28,871 bases of DNA from Spirogloea muscicola (GCA_009602725.1 WELB01000077.1:155066-183936), one strand, 5' to 3'. Positions 17,872-28,604 are shown, numbered from the stretch's first letter. Numbers and translations: made by a program. Notes: generated from the sequence alone by a model not told the origin.

Positions 17872-20800
17872 CTCCGCCTCGCCGACCTCGCGCCCGCCGA
17901 CGGCCTGCCCACCACCACCTACAAGGCCGCCGTCGCCGCGCTCTCCCACTCCCTCGCCCGCTTCAACACCGCCATCATCCAGGTCCGCCCCCCCCCCCCC
18001 GGGGGCCCGCGCCGCCTCGGCTGCGGCCGCCGGCTCGCTGCGGCCTCACGGCCTGCCCCGCGGTCGTGGCAGCGCTCACTGCTCTCAGAGCGGTGCACGA
18101 TCGCCTTGCAGCTGACACCTACAGTGCCGTTCCGGCGGCCCGCTCAGCCGGGAAGCTGACCCCCCGCTCACCTCGTCCGCAGCTGCCGCCCGGAGAGGAC
18201 GCGCTCGCGACCTACGCTCTCGACTCCAGCTCCGCCTTCTTCCACCACAAGCCCGTGCCCACGCCGGACTTGCAGACGCTGCAGACACCGGACGGCCCTC
18301 AGGTCCCACCCTGCAGCCCCCCTTGTGCGGCGCCCTGGTGTCAACCGGGGCTGACGAGTGTGGCCCTCACCCGCAACCTCGGGACCCCCCCCCCCTGAGC
18401 ACCTGCGGCGGGCGCCAGCTGATTGCCAGCACAGGCGTCCTCCTCACTCCCTACAAGAGCTTACCCTAATAAGCCTCCCCGACACTCTTGGCCACTTTCT
18501 TTCTTCCCCATCACTTTTGGCGAAGGTCTACATGTGGTTGTGCTAAGTATCTGTCAAGCTTGCACGTCTTGCTCTGAGCCTGGCCACGTTCAGGAGTCCT
18601 AAATTTAGTGTGTCGACAGCCTTTGGCGGTGCCTCCGTTCCTGAGGCCCATCTTTGATGATGACCTGTGCACTCCACTGCGGGGGTCCCCAGCAATGGCA
18701 AATGCAGCTTTGCTGTTCACTCCTCAGTATCACAATTGGCACCCTCCTTTCGGGAAACACTTGCCATATACAGGCTGCATCAACCTGAGCTGTCCTGCAG
18801 CCTTAGGTCTGGCCACTGAGTACAGAGGTTTTAGGTTCCTTGAGCTGACGGCTTCCATTGGTGCATCTTTTGTCGAGGTCCTGTGCGGACTTATCTGTCG
18901 ACCTAGCCCCTCCTCTCCCCCTTCCCGCCCCCAACCAGGGGCCTTCCACCATTGCTCTCTTCCTTCCTTGTCAGCTCATCTCTTGTCAGCTTGGCACATG
19001 GAGAAGTAGGTGTTGACAGCGGCTTCAGTTCCTCTTGATATTTGCTGGCAGGACTGGAATCGGACAAGCGGATATTCCATCGATGCGGCTTTGGGACGCG
19101 AATCTTATGATTATCGGCCTGGGGTGCTGCCATACATAGCAGCCGGGCACCCTGTCTCAGTACCTCCATCATGCCTTCCACAAGTCTTTGCCTCGCTCGG
19201 GAATGCCTGCCGCATCATCTTGGAAGCCATTGGCCGCTCCTTGGACCTCCGGAGCTATGCCTTTCACGAGCTTCTGGACAACACGCCTCTCAAGGTGAAG
19301 ATTGATGGTGCAGGTTCTGAAGCAAAGCGAGTACATTCTGTGACCATGGATGACAGGAGCTGCAGGCTGCTACTCATCTGCACTGGCACTAGGAGGACAT
19401 GCATACCACACAATCCAAAACTCAATAGACCTTTCTCTCAATCGATGCACGAACTTGCTCACAACTGCTCCACTGTCGCCCAACATGCTGCAGGTTTCAG
19501 AAGAGTCATCCTCCGTTCTCTCTGCTACTTGCTATGGACGCCGCAGGTCAGACCAGCCTCCTGCTTTGCGTGTCTGGTCTAATAAGTGGGAGCTTCCACG
19601 AGCTATTCTGAAGTGCCTGTGCTTGTGCAAGCAAGCCTTGGTCTATTCAAGGAGTGCATGGGAAGGTGCAGACCACGTTGCAAGTAGGTCATGCATGCTT
19701 GCTAGACTGACACTTTCACCCCAAGTAGGGTTTAACAGCCGCTGCAAGGAGCAAGATGTCTATATAGGAGTGGCTCCTGCTGTAATGTTTCAAAGTCAAT
19801 GTCACCACCTCACGAGGATGAGTGGAAATGCAGTGTGTACGACAACGTGAATTTGCAGCTGCAAGCATCGGAAGACACGGAGCTCCGCGCAGAGAAGGGC
19901 CTGCTGGCCTTGGTGAGGTCTGATCGCCCAGGCCTCCACATCAGGATGCCCAACGACGGGTGGCTGTTGGTTGATGCAGAGACATCAGCTTCAGATTTCG
20001 TCCTCCTTACTGGCCTTGCCCTGCACCAGGTGACCTACCTGCTGGGCACTTGCACTTGGGCACTTGTCTTGGTTTTGCAATCAACGGAGATTGTTTCTTG
20101 AACGATTCTTCAACCTCTGGGATCTGAAGCAGTACATTTGTTTATCACTAAGTGATGGAGAGAAGAGGCCGATTCATCCTTTCTCTTGGGAGATGTCAGT
20201 ATTTGTGTGAATTCCTAATGGCTGCCTCGTGAGGCTTGAGAGCTGACCACCCTGTGACTTGCTTCCAGGCTACAGGTGGCTATGTGACACCTGGGGTGTA
20301 CAAAGTGGATGCCATGTCTGCTTATGCAGACCCGCATCAGCTTGGACTAGATCCAGGGGCTCTGAGCTCCCAGAGAGCGAGAGTGTCGCTCTCCTTCAAG
20401 TTGATGCCAAGAAGCTCTGCGATCCTCCACTGTGCAGCTCTTACTGCTGCAGGGCACATGGTTCCACAACCTTTTCACCTGCCCGTCTCTGTGCAAGATT
20501 TCATGATTCGACAGCACCCACTAGACCAGATATCTTCCAAGAGCATGGGCCTCGGTAGGCTCGAAGGCAAGAATTCATTCTTCTCACCTGGGCTCTCTTG
20601 ATGTCATTGCAGTACCTTGCTCTGATGCGTTCATAAGATAGTTCTGGCATTGCACAGGCCATTCGGATGTGCCGTGGCATTGTGATAATGCCTCTTTCTT
20701 ACGCACCCCGTCATTAGAATGACTTAGGGCTAGACCGCAGACGACTCGCTTAAGAGCTCGAGGCTGGCTTGGCTGCAGGGAAGCGAAAGAGAAGGACTTC

Positions 20801-22070
20801 ACGGGTGTCGGGAGTGAGGCCTTTGGCTCCATCTAAGCGGCTCAGAATGGAAGCTCAACGTGTGCTGAAGGAGAAGGTGCAGGACCTTGCTGAGATGAAG
20901 GGAATAAAAGTGCGCTTCTGCAACAAGGAGGTCCGCGCCTCACTTCGCCTTCAAGTTGCACAGTCAACACACGGATTGGTCCGGACTCTGTTCTAATTGC
21001 CCGTGACGTGATAATGCCATGAGTAAGATTATGTCTTCCGTGACATACTTGAAGAGAGTGCCCACTGCGAGCCAGGGCAGACTCTTCTAGATAAGAGAGA
21101 CTATTCCCATGATGTCTTCGGACTTGTTGCAAGCAAGCAGTCAATCTGTGAGGAGCAGTGCAACTTTACTGGCTGCTTACTTTCCTACAAGGTCTGGTCA
21201 TACAGGAGTGTGAGCAGCAGCACATGGGACAGGAGGGGGTTCCTTGCCAGCTACAGCGCATGGCGTTGGGCTGGCCAGAGTCCGTGCCGTTTGTGCACCC
21301 CCATGATCTGCCTAACAAGAGCAAGCAAGTATTCTTGGAGCACTTTGAGCCTGGGTGGACTGCAGCTCAAGATGGCGATTTCGTCCAATACGATGGAGCA
21401 CCAGGCGGACTGAAGAAGGTCCGAGTTGGAGATGAGAGTATGCTCAGCGACCATGCCTGGCCACTTTAGTAGGTGATGGCGGCTTGATTGGAGTACCTTT
21501 GTGAATGCATCTCGCATCCGGCACCCTGTGGTTCTGTAGAACTTGACTGGAATGCTAAGTGGAGTGAAGGCAACTGTGTGCAGTGCTCGGAGATGAAGCC
21601 AGGTTCTCACTTAAGGCCATCTATGAATACTTGAGAGAGAGGGGCAAGCCGGTGCCCACCGGGAAACCGCAAGTCATTGGCCACAGGGTGAACATCCCAC
21701 TCTTGACTCGGCTTGTTTTCGAGGCTGGCGGTCGCCATCAGGTGAGTCAAGCTCACAAGAACTGACAGCATGCGGGGTAATCTTGAATTTGCTCGTCTGC
21801 AAGATGTGGACAAGCAGCTGCTGAGTGGCGGGTGCCAGGAGTGCTGAACAATACTGACGGCAAAGCGCCTGTGTGACCCAGTTTGCTCTTCATGACGGCT
21901 TCAATCGCTTCATTCATGACAACTTCAATCTGGAGACTGCCTCAGAAAAGGACAAGGAGAGAGCCTTTGAAAGGTTGGTGAAATTGTATGACCAGGTCAT
22001 TGGAGATTACATGAGTGACATCCTCCTCCCACTTCTCAAGCAACGGGCCCCAGCAGCATACATTCCATAA
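17872..22070 (+). CDS. Degenerate 2OG-oxygenase-like / ARID-like fusion, 5' partial
   Basis: Ten exons join in phase: 17872-17982, 18183-18302, 19052-19294, 19494-19546, 19834-20029, 20269-20554, 20779-20930, 21192-21437, 21584-21741 and 21882-22070 (TAA). Exon 8 needs one extra base, most likely in the G run at 21235-21239. About 584 residues are visible. Residues 1-335 follow the isopenicillin-N-synthase/2-oxoglutarate-oxygenase fold of a plant family: RESYDYRPGVLPYIAAGHPV, FHELLDNTPLK, SSSVLSATCYGRR, KGLLALVRSDRPGLHIRMPN and SLSFKLMPRSSAILHC. The H-x-D...H iron ligands are absent: LRAEKG replaces HxDKG, and GGYVTPGVYKV replaces GGR...HRV. An R-x-S-like RVS remains. Residues 337-387 are basic (GKRKRRTSR, an NLS-like run). 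The C-terminal part, LKAIYEYLRERGKPVPTGKP, QVIGHRVNIPLLTRLVFEAG and ERAFERLVKLYDQVIGDYM, resembles an ARID DNA-binding domain. A nuclear, non-catalytic regulatory role is my inference. Confidence 0.7.
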
Positions 22071-22290
22071 GATGGTGAGCAATGCCTACAGATAAGTGAA
22101 GGATGTCATGGACCGACAACCTCTTTATATCACAGCAGATAGTGGAGAGTTGTCTTTAGGTTGCTCCTTGACACACTGCTTCTAGATTGTTCTTGAGAAA
22201 ACAGAGGTCAGCAAGTGCCACCCTCAAGCAACACTTCAGCCCAGTTTTCCTGCAGCCCAGTTTCCTGCAGAAGCTTGAGCTCTGCAGAGG

Positions 22291-25200
22291 CTAAACAAAA
22301 GCGCCTCCGCTATATGTTGTGTATAAGTATCTAACAATATTCTGAGACTCGCTCATAGATGTTCCTGTATTGGGATCCACAAGATATGGCACATGTACAG
22401 CTTGGCAAGCTTTGCATAAGGAACGTCACACTGTCAACAGGGATACAAAACCTTCAATGAAGGTGACATGGACACAAAGTGACACCAACACCAACATCTT
22501 ATCCCAGCTGAAGGGAAAGAACCCTTCAAGGCAATGAAGGCAATTCATGGCAACCACAGGCAAAACGTAGAAAACTACCTGTGTTGAGTTGTCAAGTTGG
22601 CGGAGCTTGGAACGCCTAGAGGAACCTTTGCCTACATTGTGTAGAATGTAAGGTAACTCCAATTCACACAGCGCCTCGCGAACCAATCTCGCAAACTGGA
22701 GAACAACGATGCAAGTAGCAGAGGTATAGCTGAGACCTGCAAGCTCCTAGTATTGTCAGCAACGAGGACCAATGAACGACAAGCAACTGAGAAGCACTGA
22801 GCTCCTATCACTGTTCACCTAAAGGACTTTCAAGCACCCAACCTGCCTGGCTATAAACTAAGTCAGAGAAGAGTCAGTTTCTACGAGAAGAGCATACTAT
22901 ACTCCAGCCAATATGCAAGTTCGGACCTGATTGTTCTCGTACGAGTAGAGCTCCAAGAGTTGGGCAGGTACTTGAGCTGCCGCTTTCGCGTGGCGTGACA
23001 TACCCCTACCTGCTCGGACAACCGTTGGTATCCAGCCGGTCAAGAGAGTGCTGCATGGTTCACTTTTCGCAGTCAGCTGACATCAAAGGCAACATCAAAT
23101 TTTCCTTCCAATCTGGCATGCCTCGGTATCAAGGTGCCTGCTGAATTTCCGTGCACAAGACTCTGTCCTTGTCACTGCTTGACTGCGACACAAGCACCAG
23201 TGATGACCAAATGACCTCCCGAAGTAGCAGTCGAGCAGATTTACCTCTGAAGTAGGCCAGGTGTGGGCTGTGCCCCTGCCCCATACTCCTTAAACAGGGA
23301 TCTCACGATATCACCTGCAATGAATCCTCCCCATGATCTGCTTGAGAAGGGACTGGAGGAAGAGCTGCTTTTTGCCCATATGTTCCTTGAAGCAGTTACC
23401 TAGTAATGCAATGCGATTGCACTGCTCCATGAACAGCTTGAAAGACGGGCGTTAAGGAAGAGCTGTCAATTGGAGATGGTGAGCTGTCAAATGGAACAGA
23501 TAGCAGGAGGAGCCAGACATGTATACCATTGAGCAAAGTGGTCTCCACCCCACAAAAATATAAAATTGCTTGCTTGCACTTGCTGCCTGCTGCTTTGAGG
23601 GGAAGTGCTTGCTATCATGTCAGGCTTACCGCTCTCGTACATGCTTATGCCCGTGTTTGGGTCGACCAAATAAGGAAATCTGGGACTCCACAGAGACTAG
23701 AATCACTCTTGAGCTGCATGCCATTCCAGCAGCTGACTATGGAGCTTGATAACAAGCCAACACTGACAATTTCTATGTTTGGAGTGAGATCAATCTTTGA
23801 TCAGCCCAACAGAATTCCATGGGTGCTAAGGGCGACAAGTGCAGGTCACTGTCACCTTGAAATGAGCAGAGCATGCACCAGTAGAGAGTATGTTAAGTAA
23901 GTCGGCACTCACTGCTCCTTTCCTCCCTGACTTCTCACTATTTCCCGGTGGCGCAGCGAGTCCTTAGGGCATGGATAAACCTGCACATGGGACCAGGCAG
24001 CTGAGGTCAAGCTGCCAAACATAGACGAAACCATGGAGGGTCTATGCAATCGACAGGCCATCGAAGCGGCTGCAAGTCTTCTATGTGCTCCAAGGCTGAG
24101 TGATTGCAATGGGATCTGTTGAGCCTGAGCGCCCCTTGTTGCTGAAGCCATAGTACTTAAGTCTGTACATCGTCCTTCCTAAATCCGATAATGCGACTAC
24201 CTCAGCAGAGAGGTCCAGCTCTGTGAGTGCCTCTCTTGTACGACGGCAGAATGGGCAGGCTTCTGCACTCAACCACAGAAGGGTATGACGACTTTATGCA
24301 TGTTGACTTGTTTGTCTAGGTACGCCCACCGAGTCTCGAAAGTAAGGCTGCAGCGCCGAAGTCAACAAGATTTACTGCTCAGGCTCTCGCCACAAGAAGG
24401 TCCAGGTCACACTTGAGCAACTTCTGTGGCTTCCGACAGGGATATACGAGCTGTAAAGAGGCCCACATCCACTCAGCCAATAAGCAGGTATGGCAGCACG
24501 AAAATGGTACCAAACTCGTAGACTTGCAGGAGCTTGGCGGGCTGCTTGCTCCCTGGTGCTGCCTTGACTTGTGAGCCCCACGGAAGTCGGGCCATGCTGG
24601 CGAGGCCGGACGTGAGCACCTGCGGCCACCTTCGCATGACCGCAATTCAGGATCAGAGTCCTGACTTCAGACCTCATCTTCTTGCTGTGCACGGACAGTC
24701 GACGGCCCAACTGCGTATGGCTCGTGCGGACAGGGCGCACACGACGCTGCGTCTTTGCATTGCCGCCAAGGCAATGGCAAGCAAGTCCGGCACGAAGGAG
24801 GAGAGCAGGAGTCAATACGGTGCACCGGGCTGGCTACTCAAGTCGCCTTATACCGCCATTGCAAGGGAGCTATACGTCTGCAGGACAGGCGCACCTCTAG
24901 AGTTCGATTCCGGGGTGCTGCAGCGTCCCCGCCCTGCAAGGGGGCCCAACCGGCGGCAGCACGTCAGGGCGGGGAGCCTTGCAGGAGGAATGGCCAGCAG
25001 TAGATGCGCACGCTAATGACTGTGGACGCAGGGCCTGACCGACAGAAGCTTGAGGAGCGGGCACAGGAATCGTCGGGGCCCGGCGGCTGCGCCGCCGCTA
25101 GCAGCGGCCACTGGGGCCGGCGGCGCCTCCGTGTCCTCGCCGGTGCTGCGAGCTGCCGCCTGGACGGCGAAGCCCGCACGCCTGCCGCTTGCGCGCGCGC

Positions 25201-25303
25201 TTCCGGCGGCTGCGCTGCGCAGCAGAACGTGCAGAGGCCGCGGTGCCGGCGGCCGCCGGACAGGGCCGGCGGCGGGAGCGACAGCAGCCAAGGCCGCCGC
25301 CAT
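22291..25303 (-). CDS. Plastid-targeted double thioredoxin/GST-N-fold protein
   Basis: Homologue of a plant/algal plastid family with two tandem GST-N (thioredoxin-like) domains. The ATG at 25303 (context AACAATGG) starts an A/R/S/P-rich stretch of about 60 residues typical of a transit peptide. Exons: 25303-25040, 24619-24511, 24262-24201, 23980-23913, 23679-23630, 23314-23245, 23050-22927, 22695-22579 and a last one from about 22400 to 22291 (TAG). All joins are in phase except the last. Domain 1: LLQVYEFEACPFCRRTREAL (redox CPFC, about residues 127-130), VYPCPKDSLRHREIVRSQGG, QFPYLVDPNTGISMYESGDI. Linker: STLLTGWIPTVVRAGRGMSR. Domain 2: LELYSYENNQFARLVREALC (no CxxC), ELELPYILHNVGKGS, VPYLVDPNTGTSMSESQNIV. 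VDPNTG in both domains supplies the cis-Pro loop region. The last acceptor (AG at 22402-22401) needs one extra base to enter the VPYLVDPNTG frame. Confidence 0.9.
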
Positions 25304-25365
25304 TGTTGGGAATGCCGGCTTGAGCGGCTGCAGGGCGGCTGCAGGACAACGGCAGAAGTGATGGA

Positions 25366-25835
25366 GGGCCGGAGTGGCCAGCTACTGAAGCAAGCACGTC
25401 GACAGATGTAAATCACCTGCTGCTATGTTGACCCGCTTAGTAACCACGAGTCAGCATGTAGAGGTCGATAAGTAATGCCCGAATAACAAGTATGCGGCTG
25501 CTGATATATGTGAAAGCCGCTCTGGCTTTCACAGCCAGAGCGGCTGTGAAAGCCAGCCAGAATAACGGACGGCAAGCCATTATGACAAGCTCTTCAACCA
25601 CGAGCTAAAGCCGGACCAGGTTTCTGTTTACCAGGACTTCGTAAAGCTCGAATTTGCCTCCCTTTCAATTCATGCGCACCGTGCGCCTCCCCCTCTGTCT
25701 GCTGCAAAACCTAAGCCTGAGCTCGCCTAGACTTGCGATATTCTCAAATAGGGTATCATAGCGTGGGACCCATGCAGCCAAAGGTGTCTAGTACGGCCGG
25801 TAGGAGGTGATCGCTTCGGGGTTAGTCAGATTAGT
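25366..25835 (-). mobile_element. Retroelement A fragment, interrupted copy
   Basis: Minus-strand copy of element A. The tail (25366-25460) has TGACCCGCTTAGTAACCACG as at 2250 and 6330. The ATGCCCGAATAAC...GGACGGCA block (25476-25573) matches GTCCGGTATTCGGGCAT at 7575-7590 in reverse. The 5' side (25745-25830) matches CGATCACCTCCTACCGGC and GGTTGCATGGGTCC of 7319-7365 in reverse. A foldback insertion splits it at 25488-25559, and a fragment of repeat D (CTCGAATTTGCCTCCCTTTC, 25648-25690) lies inside it as well. Confidence 0.6.
25488..25559. mobile_element. 72-bp foldback (MITE-like) insertion with 7-bp duplication
   Basis: The insert is flanked by GAATAAC at 25481-25487 and again at 25560-25566. 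Element A copies elsewhere read ATGCCCGAATA(A/G)CGGAC-like sequence without interruption, so this is an insertion with a 7-base target-site duplication. The insert is built of overlapping inverted repeats: GCCGCTCTGGCT (25516-25527) with AGCCAGAGCGGC (25533-25544), TGAAAGCC (25511-25518) with GGCTTTCA (25524-25531), and GGCTTTCACAGCC (25524-25536) with GGCTGTGAAAGCC (25542-25554). Its ends, GCGGCTGCTGATAT and GCCAGCCA, are those of repeat C's left part. Confidence 0.7.
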
Positions 25836-26777
25836 GCTGCACAGACAGGCAGTGGATTGGCAGGGCACTGGAACGGGGCTGCAATTGCAGCACAGCATGC
25901 AAGTATGAGAAGGGCATCTCTTTTCAAGGGGCCGAGGTTTGCAGTGGGCCAGCCCATGTTGACTATCAACGTTCTACCCCATCAGTAAGTACACCACCAG
26001 TCTGCGGGCACCAATTTGCCGATGGTCCCCAGTCAAACGACCAGTCAGTAGCCAAGTCAATGGCCACTGACAATCTACAGCCAACGAGCTTCTTGCAGGT
26101 ATATTATCAACGGGTTCTAGGATGCCCTCTCACTTGTGCCACGTTAAGAGCTCAGAGGCGGAAAAGCGGCCAGGTACTGTTGCCACACAGGATGAAGTGG
26201 TGGCAAGTTCAAGAGTCGAGTATGACATGAAAGCTCTCTGTTTAGACCGTTGGTGCTCATTGCATAGCATGTTTGACCTCGACAACTCCAGGCAATTGCC
26301 AAGGTGCTGCCAGCAATATGATTGCTGTAATGCTTACCCCTCGTTGCCTTTGATACCAGAGGCTAACGCCATGTTCAGAGATAGACCTGTTACAGCTTAT
26401 GGGCAGGGGCAGGTTGCCGGCTGAATGCACATTAGAGACTAGCAGCCTGGTGTTCCTGCACCTTCTCACTGTGTGGCTCAAAAATGCCTCTGGGCTGGCC
26501 AGCAAAGCGGCAGCAAATTGCAGTATAAGGTGCGCAGGTAACACTGGCGGGGCTTGAGCAGAAAGCAGGGTTGAAGTAACAACACTGGACTGCTGCAAGA
26601 GTCGAAGGCCCGCATGCTACTTGCGTCACTTCCAGGGTGCACTCACATAGGATGGGCCACTTAGCGATGCTGTTGCTGCACTTTCCTCTAATTCTGCCCA
26701 TTGTTCAGTGCTACTACCGCCTTGTCCTCCTCCTCATTGGTCAATTTTCTGGGGCCAGTACCAGCCGTGACATATGG
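25836..26777. other. Spacer beyond the XRCC4 stop, no gene resolved
   Basis: No gene is supported. The part nearest 26777 should be 3' UTR. One stretch, 26750-26695 on the minus strand, reads KLTNEEEDKAVVALNNGQN then TAG after a CCCCAG acceptor. It could be an extra 3'-terminal exon of the XRCC4 gene, but its phase fits only with one extra base. Confidence 0.35.
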
Positions 26778-28534
26778 CTAACCCTTCTCCTGGTCTGATT
26801 GCTCCTCATCAACTGTGGCAGCCTTGGATACAGCCCCCTCATCATCTGCTTCATGCATAGCTGAGATGGTCTCCATACCAGCTGTGCTCTCCACCTCTCC
26901 CATCCTACCCGTCCTCCTGGAAGCCTGCGTCTCGACCCCAGATGGCCCCACCTTCACAGCACCTGTCTGCTTATGGCCACTGTCCTCCTCATCAGTACCA
27001 TCCTCCATGTCCTCGCTCTTTTCACTCTTGGCGTCCGAATCTTCATCAGGCTGCGCTGTTGCCTCTGAGGCGGGTGTCCTGGCTGCCACAGCTTGCAGCT
27101 CCCGTATCTTCGCCTTCTTGGCATTTAGCAACACAACAACCTGCTCACAAGCAAAGATAGAAGTGCAAGATTGAGCTTGACCTCGGGTGCATGGCAGCTT
27201 GAAAGCGTCGTCTTGCAACTTTACTCTTGTCGTGCCACAATTTCAGAATGGCCTTTGCCTTTCTCTAAATGGTGGAGGCTGTATGAGCTGCAACATACAA
27301 ACTAAGAAGGACACCCATCTTCCCTCGAGCTCCTGAGAGTTGCATCAGAAGAGAATGTCGCATATTGCTTTTTCATGTGTTATCCAGGAAGTGCTCACAT
27401 GATTAAGATGGACTTGCCCATATGACACAAGAATGAATAGAGAGGCGCACAAGCTCTCAGACCTTTTTCAGCAGAAGATCTTCTGCCTGCTGCTTTGCAT
27501 CCTTGAACCGTTCGCTCTGGGTCAGGCATTTCTCTGCTTCTGCTTTCATCCGCTCAAAGCTGCGAGCTTTCTCATCAATTGTCTCCTGCCACTCCAGGGT
27601 TCTATTGATTGCCGGGCATCAAGTGTCAATGACTGTGAAGCAGGGGACACAGCCATCCTCCACTCAACACGACATCTGACAACATGCAGGAGACCTTGCA
27701 GCTTCTTGATATGAAATACTAGTGCAATTGTATGTGAACCTGATTTGAGATATGGTGAGGCTGTGTTGTCGGACTTGTGGAGGGGTTAGGCTCACCAGCA
27801 AAGTCAGGCGGTCATCCATGACAAAATCCAGGATGCTGCAGATGACCTCTTGGCTGTTGGAGGCTGACTCCAGCTCCCACCTGGCCTCGTACTTGATGCC
27901 TCCTTCAGCCAATAGGAGAGTCCATGTCAACTACACAGCGGCAACCAGCTGCACATGAGCAGCCCACGGAAGCGCCCGTACTAAGTGAAATCCTGCTAAT
28001 TGACGCTGAAAGAAGGCGGGCATGCGACCTAAGCGTGCGTGCTCGCTCAATGATTGACCAAGAACCAGACGTGAGGGCCCGCAATTACACACCAAGGCCT
28101 TCCCGTCCTCAGACACGTCGAGGCTGTAAGTTGACGCAGACTGCTGCTGCGCAAGGTACTTCATGACGACGTCCCGCACGTAATCTTCTGGAGGAATGTC
28201 CCAGTCGTCAGCTCTCTCGGCCACCTCGGCGCTGGACGCTGTGGGGAAAACAGAAGCAATACGCGTCACGCAGTTGAGACCGCGCGGCCAGCAGGCCCCG
28301 AGGCGCTTGCTGACAGAGTTGCGCACCACCAGCGGAGCGCGCGATGGCGCAGGATGCAGCAGGCGCCAGGCAGGAAACGCGCGCACCGTGGCAGGTCCAT
28401 GCGGCGGCGCCGGTGGTGACGGCCAGGTGGAAGGCGTCAGGGAGCCAGGCGCCGCGCACGTAGACGGCGCCTGCGGGCGCCAGGCGCAGGCGGGCGCAGG
28501 TGGCGGGCGCCGGCGGCGGCGGCGAGGCAGCCAT
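26778..28534 (-). CDS. XRCC4: XRCC4, non-homologous end-joining scaffold
   Basis: XRCC4 dimerises through a coiled coil and holds DNA ligase IV during non-homologous end joining in the nucleus. The ATG is at 28534. Exons: 28534-28387, 28238-28093, 27930-27796, 27632-27463 and 27140-26778 (TAG). The first three joins are in phase. Exon 4 is one base short; an extra A in the AA at about 27606-27605 would give LDARQSIETLEWQETIDEKA. Head domain (1-143): DAFHLAVTTGAAAWTCH, ASSAEVAERADDWDIPPEDY, VRDVVMKYLAQQQSASTYSL, WTLLLAEGGIKYEARWELES and QEVICSILDFVMDD. Coiled coil (about 150-220): RSFERMKAEAEKCLTQSERF, AKQQAEDLLLKK, then VVVLLNAKKAKIREL, the family's hallmark (LNxKKxKIRxL). The tail is acidic and S/T-rich with MEDGTDEEDSG, which recalls the CK2 site of animal XRCC4. 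About 320 residues, close to the usual 300-340. Confidence 0.88.
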
Positions 28535-28604
28535 ACCAGGGGCCGCGAGGGAGCGCCTGCTGCTCTTCTGCTCTGGCTGGCGGCTGCCGACGAGAACAAA
28601 AAAA

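Noticed and set aside
16456-18398. Very long open frames across 17064-17870
   Set aside because: They are read through the run of N and have no meaning.
24895-24920. GTTCGATTCC, a tRNA B-box-like motif
   Set aside because: The flanking bases do not form a T-arm stem (the A before G pairs with C) and no matching A box, anticodon arm or acceptor stem lies upstream. It falls in the first intron of the double thioredoxin-fold gene.
24534-25416. Plus-strand frames of 135-160 codons at 24534-25411
   Set aside because: They are shadows of the minus-strand transit-peptide exon and intron 1 of the double thioredoxin-fold gene.
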